From contig SEDG01000170.1 of assembly GCA_004295885.1 (NCBI GenBank), forward strand, positions 1-6,463: 6,463 bases of DNA, written 5' to 3'. This DNA comes from Pedobacter sp. (GTDB lineage Bacteria; Bacteroidota; Bacteroidia; Sphingobacteriales; Sphingobacteriaceae). Below are positions 1 through 5,276 of this stretch, in pieces. The position numbers and the translations under genes are program-made. Numbering within the stretch: the first letter of the stretch is position 1; each line of letters starts with the position of its first letter. Below the pieces are notes generated by a model. The model worked only from the letters and a program-made list of their open reading frames with translations. It had not been told where the DNA came from and did no database searches.

Positions 1-7
1 CCGCCAA

Positions 8-51
8 GAAAGATTGCTTCGCCCGATGAAAAATCAAGGCTCGCAATGACG
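8..51 (-). repeat. Half of a Bacteroidota-type intergenic palindromic repeat
   Basis: On the minus strand this reads GTCATTGCGAGC (complement of 39-50), a spacer, then GCGAAGCAATCTT (complement of 10-22). This resembles the GTCATTGCGAG...GCGAAGCAATCT repeats scattered between genes in many Bacteroidota genomes (recalled, not searched). Only one arm is in the window; the partner arm would lie to the left. It ends about 20 nt before the first start codon, in the same position as the repeats further down the locus. I see no promoter or gene in 1-72. Confidence 0.55.
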
Positions 52-72
52 TAGCAAACAAATAAATAAAAT

Positions 73-1164
73 ATGAGACCGCTTGAAGATTACTTAGTTA
101 TAGATTTTAGCCAGTTCCTATCTGGTCCATCCGCAAGTTTGCGGTTGGCAGATATGGGTGCTCGTGTCATCAAAATAGAACGTTTGGGTGTGGGGGATAT
201 TTGTCGCACTTTGTACACTTCTAATTTAATTATGAATGGCGAATCATCGGTTTTTCATGCCATTAACAGAAATAAAGAGAGTTTTGAAGTCGATTTGAAA
301 AACGAGGAAGATTGCGAGATGGTTCGAGAATTGCTGAAAAAAGCAGATGTCATGATTCATAACTTCCGTCCAGGCGTAATGGAAAGATTGGGGTTTGATT
401 ATCAGTCTGTTTCTGCAATTAACCCAAATATCATTTTTGGCGAAATTTCTGGTTTTGGCAACGAAGAAAGTGTTTGGAGAAATAAACCTGGTCAGGATTT
501 GCTTTTACAATCAGTTACAGGCTTAACTTCTTTAACTGGCAATGCTGATAGCGGCCCAGTGGCGATGGGTTTATCCATTATTGATATGCTAACCGGCGCT
601 CATTTAGCACAGGGACTTTTAGCTTGTTTATATCGAAAAGCAATTACAAACGAAGGCGGTTTGGTGCAAGTAAGCATGATGGAATCTGCTTACGATTTCC
701 AGTTTGAAACCATCACTACTTTTATGAACGATGGAGGTGCATTACCAGAACGTTCAATAAAAAACAATGCAAATGCCTATTTAGGCGCTCCTTATGGCAT
801 TTATCAAACAGCAAACGGTTATTTAGCCTTAGCTATGGGCTCAATTCCTGTTTTAGGAAAATTACTAGAATGTACGCCAATGCTGGCTTATACCGATATA
901 AAAGAAGCATTTGATAAACGAGACGAAATTAAGACAATAATAGCCGAACATCTATTAACAGGAACAACTGAAAAATGGCTTTCTAAATTAGAACCTGCCG
1001 ACATTTGGTGTGCTGATGTGTTAAATTGGGAACAACTAATGGCTCATGATGGGTTTAAGGTTTTAGATATGATACAAGAGGTAGAAATGCTTGATGGTTA
1101 TAAATATGAAACTACGCGTTGTCCCGTTCGTATTGATGGAGAATTATTAACTTCATCTTTATGA
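73..1164 (+). CDS. CaiB/BaiF family (class III) CoA-transferase, C-terminus probably truncated
   Basis: Predicted cytoplasmic enzyme moving CoA between carboxylic acids; acceptor and donor are unknown. Family signatures are clear: an N-terminal motif at residues 8-36 (VIDFSQFLSGP, then LADMGARVIKIE), NRNK at 65-68 followed by VDLK at 73-76, and NFRPGVMERLGFDY at 97-110. Asp171 in GLSIIDMLTG matches the aspartate that forms the acyl intermediate in formyl-CoA transferase-type enzymes. The ATG at 73 puts the first strand exactly where the family has it and follows an A-rich leader. The protein has 363 residues, whereas the family is usually about 380-400. It ends abruptly after PVRIDGELLTSSL, where homologues normally continue with a short segment carrying a P-x-L-G-E-H-like motif. 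The stop at 1162-1164 overlaps the out-of-frame remnant of the next gene, so the tail was probably lost at a deletion junction. All residues I recognise as catalytic are kept. It is first in an apparent co-directional cluster with a binding protein, Gfo/Idh and MaoC genes. Confidence 0.93.
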   Translation: MRPLEDYLVIDFSQFLSGPSASLRLADMGARVIKIERLGVGDICRTLYTSNLIMNGESSVFHAINRNKESFEVDLKNEEDCEMVRELLKKADVMIHNFRPGVMERLGFDYQSVSAINPNIIFGEISGFGNEESVWRNKPGQDLLLQSVTGLTSLTGNADSGPVAMGLSIIDMLTGAHLAQGLLACLYRKAITNEGGLVQVSMMESAYDFQFETITTFMNDGGALPERSIKNNANAYLGAPYGIYQTANGYLALAMGSIPVLGKLLECTPMLAYTDIKEAFDKRDEIKTIIAEHLLTGTTEKWLSKLEPADIWCADVLNWEQLMAHDGFKVLDMIQEVEMLDGYKYETTRCPVRIDGELLTSSL

Positions 1165-1165
1165 A
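1145..1165. other. Probable deletion junction between the CoA-transferase and the solute-binding protein gene
   Basis: Up to about 1158 the CoA-transferase frame reads like the family. After about 1160 the +1-shifted frame reads a solute-binding protein (YEGFVNGAFEILNDNI...), already well inside that protein. The two frames meet with no intergenic space, no ATG or GTG for the second protein, and both proteins incomplete on the side facing the junction. The simplest explanation is one deletion, genuine or created in assembly, that removed the CoA-transferase tail and the start of the binding protein, plus anything between them. The exact breakpoint cannot be fixed without a homologous locus. 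Confidence 0.6.
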
Positions 1166-1255
1166 GGATTTGTAAATGGAGCTTTTGAAATCTTAAATGA
1201 TAACATCGAAAAAAATCCGCCAGTCAATTTTCCTGGTGGTTGGAGCAAATCATTA

Positions 1256-2176
1256 TTGAGCTTACAAAATTTCGATGGTAAAGTTGTTGGACTGCCTTTT
1301 CACGATGGTCCTGAATGTTTAATTTATAGAAGAGACCTTTTCGAAAGTCACAAAGAACAAGCGGATTATTTGGCCAAATACGGCAAAAATTTAAGGGTGC
1401 CACAAACGTGGGAAGACTATACGCAAGTCGCCGAATTTTTTAATCGCCCTGCGGAAAATTTATACGGAAGCATTTTTGCCTGTTACCCAGATGGCCACAA
1501 CACCGTATTCGATTATTGCTTGCAATTATGGACCAGAGGTGGAAGTTTAGTCGATAAAAAAGGTTCGATTGACATCAATACAAAGGCATCTATTGAAGGC
1601 TTAAATTTTTATAGAAATATCGTCAAAGACAAAACAAAGGTTCATCCAAGTTCTGATAAATTCGATTCAGTTGCTGCAGGTTTAGCTTTTATGAATGGCG
1701 AAGCAGTTATGATGATTAATTGGTTTGGCTTTGCAGCAATGTGCGAAGTGGATGCAAATTCGAAAGTAAAAGGCAAAATCTATGTAGATGTTTTGCCATC
1801 TGCGGCCGACCAAATATCGGCCTCGTTAAATGTTTATTGGCTTTATACCATCGGCAAAGGAAGCCAGCATAAAGATGTAGCCTACGATTTTATCCGTTTT
1901 GTTACTAATCAAGAGAACGATAAACTATTAACTTTAGAAGGTGGAATTGGCTGTCGAATTTCTAGCTGGAATGATGCAGAGATTAACAAGACAATTCCAT
2001 ATTATCATAAACTAGATGTTTTACATACGGTTGCGAAAATGTTGCCTCAAAAAAAGAATTGGGCACAAATTGCAGCTGTAATTGATGAAATGGTGCTTGC
2101 TGCTATTAACACAAACGAAACAACAGAAAACTTGGTCCAAGCGGCACAGCAACAAATAAATGAGTTAGAAAAATGA
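1256..2176 (+). CDS. Extracellular solute-binding protein family 1-like, 5'-truncated (possible pseudogene)
   Basis: The 306-residue reading frame resembles ABC sugar-binding proteins of family 1. Features include DGKVVGLPFHDGPECLIYRRDLF (7-29; a hinge or ligand-contact region in the family), PQTWEDYTQVAEFF (49-62), the GEAVMMINWF core (148-157), SLNVYWLYTIG (190-200) and LEGGIGCRISSW (227-238). The only available start is TTG at 1256, but the same frame is open back to a stop at 1148-1150, and codons 1160-1255 also look like genuine protein (GFVNGAFEIL, PPVNFPGGW). The true start is therefore missing. Family members run to roughly 400 residues, so the first lobe, perhaps 80-100 residues, is absent, as is any signal peptide. 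No internal stop or frameshift follows, which suggests a recent event or an assembly fault. The stop overlaps the next start by 4 nt (ATGA), so translation was probably coupled. No ABC permease or ATPase lies nearby. Family is fairly sure; ligand and expression are unknown. Confidence 0.75.
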   Translation: MSLQNFDGKVVGLPFHDGPECLIYRRDLFESHKEQADYLAKYGKNLRVPQTWEDYTQVAEFFNRPAENLYGSIFACYPDGHNTVFDYCLQLWTRGGSLVDKKGSIDINTKASIEGLNFYRNIVKDKTKVHPSSDKFDSVAAGLAFMNGEAVMMINWFGFAAMCEVDANSKVKGKIYVDVLPSAADQISASLNVYWLYTIGKGSQHKDVAYDFIRFVTNQENDKLLTLEGGIGCRISSWNDAEINKTIPYYHKLDVLHTVAKMLPQKKNWAQIAAVIDEMVLAAINTNETTENLVQAAQQQINELEK

Positions 2177-3252
2177 GTATCGATATCAAATATAAACCTG
2201 AACTTCCAGTAACGGAGCAACGCATCATCATTATTGGTGCTGGCGGTATTGTAACTGATGCGCATTTGCCAGCGTACAAAATAGCAGATTTTAAAGTTCA
2301 CGGTATTGTAAATAGAACTAAAGCAAGAGCAGAAAAAGTAGCGGCTCAGTTTAACATTCCAAATGTTTATAATTCTGTTACCGAAGCGGTTGCATCAGCT
2401 CCTGCAAATGTGGTTTACGACTTAACCATCATGCCAGAGCAATATTTGGAGACTTTAAAGCAGTTGCCAGATGGGAGCGCTGTTTTAATCCAAAAGCCAA
2501 TGGGCGATGATTTTAATCAGGCAAAAGAGATTTTAGAGCTGTGTAAGGCAAAGAATTTAAAAGCAGCAATCAACTTTCAATTACGTTATGCACCATTTGT
2601 AAGTGCCGCTAAATATTTAATTGATGCTGGTTTGATTGGCGAATTGTACGATATGGAAGTTCGTGTGACGATTAAAACGCCTTGGGAGATTTTTCCTCAC
2701 GTAATTATACATCCTCGCTTAGAAATTCAATATCACAGTATTCACTATGTGGATTTAATCCGCTCGTTTTTAGGCGATCCTGATAGTGTATTGGCTAAAA
2801 CATTAAGACATCCTGCTAAAAGTTTATCATCATCTCGTAGTACGATTTTATTCGATTACGGTGATACCTTACATGCGGTAATCAATACTAACCACGACCA
2901 CGATTTCGGTGCAAAACACCAAGAAAGTTATATCAAATGGGAGGGAACAAAAGGCGCAATTGTTGCTAAAATAGGTTTACTGATGGATTATCCTCACGGC
3001 GTGCCTGACGTTTTTGAATATTGTATTGTAGAGGAAGGCAAATCGCCCGAATGGCAAACGGTAAAATTAGAAGGCTCTTGGTTTCCAGAAGCATTTATTG
3101 GTACAATGTCTAATTTAATGAGGTATAACGAAGGCTCGGATAAAGTATTAAATACAAGCGTGGAAGATGTAATTCATACAATGGCGGTTGTGGAAAGCGC
3201 TTATATGTCGAGTGATAATGGTGGGGTAAGAGTAATTGAACAATTAAGGTAG
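2173..3252 (+). CDS. Gfo/Idh/MocA family NAD(P)-dependent oxidoreductase
   Basis: Predicted cytoplasmic dehydrogenase or reductase acting on a sugar, polyol or related hydroxy compound with NAD(P)(H). The N-terminal Rossmann fold (about 15-130) has the dinucleotide motif IIIIGAGGIVTDAHLPAY at 18-35. NRTKARAEKVAAQFNIPNVY (47-66) is the typical second strand and helix. The usual E-K-P signature appears as Q107-K108-P109. The C-terminal alpha/beta domain (about 135-355) includes YHSIHYVDLIRSFLG at 187-201; H191 lies where the family's catalytic histidine sits in D-x-G-x-H. The aspartate four residues upstream is Tyr187 here. Length (359) is normal. The ATG overlaps the TGA of the preceding gene (ATGA), a sign of translational coupling, so oxidoreductase and binding protein likely belong to one pathway. 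The ten or so residues before the Rossmann strand are a normal leader. Substrate is not predictable from this sequence. Confidence 0.93.
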   Translation: MSIDIKYKPELPVTEQRIIIIGAGGIVTDAHLPAYKIADFKVHGIVNRTKARAEKVAAQFNIPNVYNSVTEAVASAPANVVYDLTIMPEQYLETLKQLPDGSAVLIQKPMGDDFNQAKEILELCKAKNLKAAINFQLRYAPFVSAAKYLIDAGLIGELYDMEVRVTIKTPWEIFPHVIIHPRLEIQYHSIHYVDLIRSFLGDPDSVLAKTLRHPAKSLSSSRSTILFDYGDTLHAVINTNHDHDFGAKHQESYIKWEGTKGAIVAKIGLLMDYPHGVPDVFEYCIVEEGKSPEWQTVKLEGSWFPEAFIGTMSNLMRYNEGSDKVLNTSVEDVIHTMAVVESAYMSSDNGGVRVIEQLR

Positions 3253-3254
3253 GA

Positions 3255-3328
3255 TTTGTCATACTGAGCATAGCGAAGTATCTCATAACAGGATTAGAAA
3301 GAGATTCTTCCTTCGTCAGAATGACAAA
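3255..3328. repeat. Imperfect inverted repeat (palindromic intergenic element)
   Basis: The left arm 3255-3284 begins TTTGTCATACTGAGC and ends GAAGTATCTC. The right arm 3301-3328 is its near complement: GAGATTCTTC and on to GTCAGAATGACAAA. The outer 13 positions match at 12 and the inner 10 at 9, with an unpaired centre of different length and a 16-nt loop (3285-3300). The element starts 3 nt after the oxidoreductase stop and ends 20 nt before the MaoC start. No T-tract follows the stem on the + strand, so an intrinsic terminator is unlikely. The sequence resembles GTCATNCTGAGC...GCGAAG repeats seen between genes in Bacteroidota (recalled). Confidence 0.75.
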
Positions 3329-3348
3329 ACAAAATTAAAAAAGAAACA

Positions 3349-3789
3349 ATGTATTTCAAATCAACATTTTTTGAAGATTACCAATTAAACGAAAAACGTG
3401 TAACCTTAGGTCGTACCATTACAGAAACTGATTTTGTTGTTCACGCTGGGCATACAGGCGACTTTTTCCCTCATCACATGGATGCAGAATGGTGCGCAAC
3501 ACAGCCGTTTAAACAGCGCATTGCTCACGGAACAATGATTTTTAGCATAGGTATTGGATTAACAGCATCAGAAATTAATCCTGAAGCCATGTCTAAAGGT
3601 TATGATAAATTACGTTTTGTAAAACCTGTTTTTATTGGAGATACCATCCATTCGGAAGTAACCATTTCAGACAAAGCTGAATCTAAAAAACCTGAATACG
3701 GAACAGTAACCGAACACGTAGAAATTATTAACCAACACGGCGATGTCGTTTTAGTCTGCGACCATCTTTTAGTGGTAAGAAAAAAATAG
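3349..3789 (+). CDS. MaoC-like (R)-specific enoyl-CoA hydratase/dehydratase, hotdog fold
   Basis: A 146-residue single-hotdog protein, normal length for small MaoC-like hydratases, which add water to (or remove it from) 2-enoyl-CoA thioesters, usually as dimers in the cytoplasm. The hydratase-2 motif G-D-x-N-P-x-H appears as GDFFPHH at 37-43, so the catalytic Asp38 and His43 are kept while the usual Asn is Phe40. The following helix and RIAHGTMIFSIGIGL (57-71) are typical, as is VKPVFIGDTIHSEVTI, where VKPVFIGDTI corresponds to the family's V(K/R)P-V-x-x-G-D-T segment. The ATG at 3349 follows an A-rich leader and the protein begins at the usual place (FEDYQLNEKRVTLGRTITETDF). With the CoA-transferase upstream it suggests a CoA-thioester pathway: activation of an acid, then hydration or dehydration. 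Substrate is unknown; beta-methylmalyl- or mesaconyl-CoA-like substrates are possible but unproven. Confidence 0.92.
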   Translation: MYFKSTFFEDYQLNEKRVTLGRTITETDFVVHAGHTGDFFPHHMDAEWCATQPFKQRIAHGTMIFSIGIGLTASEINPEAMSKGYDKLRFVKPVFIGDTIHSEVTISDKAESKKPEYGTVTEHVEIINQHGDVVLVCDHLLVVRKK

Positions 3790-3852
3790 TTCATTTGTTC
3801 ATCAGTTCATTGGGCATAAAGCACAACTAATGAACAACTGACACCAATGAAC
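3790..3852. repeat. Inverted repeat of GTTCAT/ATGAAC units in the MaoC-symporter spacer
   Basis: The spacer holds GTTCAT at 3797-3802 and 3805-3810, then its complement ATGAAC at 3830-3835 and 3847-3852. GTTCATTGG (3805-3813) and CCAATGAAC (3844-3852) form a perfect 9-nt inverted pair. An alternative hairpin pairs GTTCATT (3805-3811) with AATGAAC (3829-3835), loop 17 nt, extended by CAG/CTG across a 2-nt bulge. The unit begins right after the MaoC stop. No T-tract follows. The remainder to 3884 is A-rich leader for the next gene. Confidence 0.6.
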
Positions 3853-3884
3853 CAATGAGACCAATAAACTAAATAAACCAAAAT

Positions 3885-5177
3885 ATGAACCACACCAATC
3901 AACCTGAACTAATTACTGCTGATGAAAATTCATCTGGCAAGAAGTATCTACTGCCCTTTATCCTTGTTATCAGTCTGTTTTTCCTTTGGGGAATGGCGCA
4001 TAACTTGGATTCCTTTCTAATACCTCACTTAAAAAAAGCTTGCCGTTTAAATAATACACAATCTGTATTAATTGATACATCGGTATACTTAGCTTACTTT
4101 TTAATGGCTATTCCAGCCGGAATGATTCTAAAAAGATTTGGATATAAAGCAAGTATGATTACAGGTTTAGTAGCATTTGCTGCTGGGGCTTTTTTATTCG
4201 TTCCCGCTGCAAACACACTTTCTTATGCAACTTTTCTTGTCGCTTTATTCATTATTGGATGTGGTTTAACAGTTTTGGAAACTACAGCAAATCCTTATGC
4301 TGCAGTATTGGGTGCTCCATCCAAATCTACTTGGAGGTTAAACTTAGCAGCATCTTTTAATGGATTAGCTGCACCAGTTGCAGGATTTATAGGTACAAGA
4401 TTTATCCTGTCAGGAAAGTCTTTTACAGATGTAGAGTTAGATGCCATGACAGCAATAAACCGCAATGCTTATCTTTTAGAGGAAGGTTCCTCAGTTAAAA
4501 TTCCTTACATTATCCTAGGTAGTGTTTTAATAGTTATAGCTTTAATTTTCTGCTTTATACATTTTCCAGAAATCAAAACTAAAAGTATTGATGGGGCAGC
4601 AGAGGGTAGCTTTTTAGGGTCATTAAGACATAAACATTTACGTTGGGCTGTAGTCGCTCAGTTCTTTTATGTAGGCGCTCAAGTTTGCGTAACTAGTTTT
4701 TTTATCAGGGCTGCACAACAAGGAGGTGGCTTAGATGAAAAGAGCGCAGGCTATTTTTATATAATGTACGGCACCTTATTTATGGTTGGTCGTTTCGCAG
4801 GAACGGCAATATTATGGTATATCGCTTCCCATAAACTACTTTCAATCTATTCAGTAATAGCTATTCTTTTATGTTTAACTGCTATTTTTGGACAAGGGCA
4901 ATATGTTGTTTACGCATTGGGTGGATTGGGTTTCTTTATGTCAATCATGTTTCCAACCATTTTCGGATTAGGCATTGAAGGTATAGGAGATGATACTAAA
5001 CCAGGTTCATCTTGGTTAATTATGTCAATTGTTGGTGGCGCTATTTTGCCTGTTCTTATGGCGTCAGTAATTGACCATTACGGAGATAATATCCAAATTG
5101 GTTATAGCATTCCTTTAGTGTGCTTTTTAGTGATCCTTTATTTCGGATTAAAAGGTTATAAAATCGCTCATAAGTAA
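3885..5177 (+). CDS. fucP-like: FucP-family (FHS, major facilitator) sugar:H+ symporter
   Basis: An inner-membrane proton-coupled sugar carrier of the fucose-galactose-glucose:H+ symporter family. At 430 residues it has normal length and about 12 hydrophobic segments, the first at roughly 21-41 and the last at roughly 404-424. Family signatures: LFFLWGMAHNLDSFLIPHLKK (31-51), YLAYFLMAIPAGMILKRFGYK (68-88), GCGLTVLETTANPY (125-138), RLNLAASFNG (151-160) and FPTIFGLGIEGIGDDTKPGSSW (356-377). Glu132 matches E. coli FucP Glu135. At the position of the proton-coupling Asp46 of E. coli FucP this protein has Ser43, with Asp42 just before it; Asn40 matches Asn43. It therefore belongs to a divergent subgroup, and the sugar (rhamnose, fucose or another) is not certain. 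The ATG at 3885 leaves a soluble head of about 20 residues before helix 1, as in FucP. It sits between metabolic genes and a secreted glycosidase, which fits uptake of the released sugar. Confidence 0.93.
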   Translation: MNHTNQPELITADENSSGKKYLLPFILVISLFFLWGMAHNLDSFLIPHLKKACRLNNTQSVLIDTSVYLAYFLMAIPAGMILKRFGYKASMITGLVAFAAGAFLFVPAANTLSYATFLVALFIIGCGLTVLETTANPYAAVLGAPSKSTWRLNLAASFNGLAAPVAGFIGTRFILSGKSFTDVELDAMTAINRNAYLLEEGSSVKIPYIILGSVLIVIALIFCFIHFPEIKTKSIDGAAEGSFLGSLRHKHLRWAVVAQFFYVGAQVCVTSFFIRAAQQGGGLDEKSAGYFYIMYGTLFMVGRFAGTAILWYIASHKLLSIYSVIAILLCLTAIFGQGQYVVYALGGLGFFMSIMFPTIFGLGIEGIGDDTKPGSSWLIMSIVGGAILPVLMASVIDHYGDNIQIGYSIPLVCFLVILYFGLKGYKIAHK

Positions 5178-5186
5178 TTTAAACTA

Positions 5187-5257
5187 ACCACCAAGACACT
5201 AAGGACACAAAGAAGAAAGTAATTAGTCAAGCTTAGTGTTCTTTGTGCCTTTGTGGT
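5187..5257. repeat. 26-nt imperfect inverted repeat built from CACNAAG units
   Basis: Left arm 5187-5212 and right arm 5232-5257 are complementary at 21 of 26 positions (22 with one G-U pair in RNA), loop 19 nt (5213-5231). Each arm is itself three spaced copies of CACNAAG: on the + strand at 5189-5195, 5197-5203 and 5206-5212, and as the complement at 5232-5238, 5241-5247 and 5249-5255. Four of the five mismatches fall at the variable N or between units, in a regular rhythm. The element starts 10 nt after the symporter stop and ends 19 nt before the glycosidase start. It is followed by A residues, not T, so it is not a typical + strand terminator. Similar ACCACAAAGGCACAAAG-type repeats are common in Bacteroidota spacers (recalled). 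Confidence 0.8.
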
Positions 5258-5276
5258 AAAAAATCAAGAGTAAAAA

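Noticed and set aside
1..72. Bacteroidota-type promoter (TTTG / TAnnTTTG) before the first gene and in the other spacers
   Set aside because: I could not find both boxes at about 19-nt spacing in any spacer; the promoter may lie upstream of the window.
1177..1255. Possible alternative starts (ATG at 1177 and 1197) for the binding protein
   Set aside because: Neither is in the binding-protein frame; ATG 1177 stops after six codons and ATG 1197 is followed by a stop before 1260.
73..2176. Programmed frameshift producing a CoA-transferase/binding-protein fusion
   Set aside because: No slippery heptamer or stimulatory structure is visible at 1145-1165, and the binding protein lacks its N-terminal part, which a frameshift would not explain.
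2047..2301. Antisense open frame of 84 codons across the binding-protein/oxidoreductase overlap
   Set aside because: It lies opposite two confident coding frames, has no recognisable domain and no leader; a shadow frame.
3600..3794. Antisense open frame of 64 codons opposite the MaoC gene
   Set aside because: Its composition mirrors the sense codons of MaoC and it shows no independent signal.
3253..5276. Intrinsic terminators at the three spacer hairpins
   Set aside because: The stems are imperfect and are followed by A-rich, not T-rich, sequence on the + strand.
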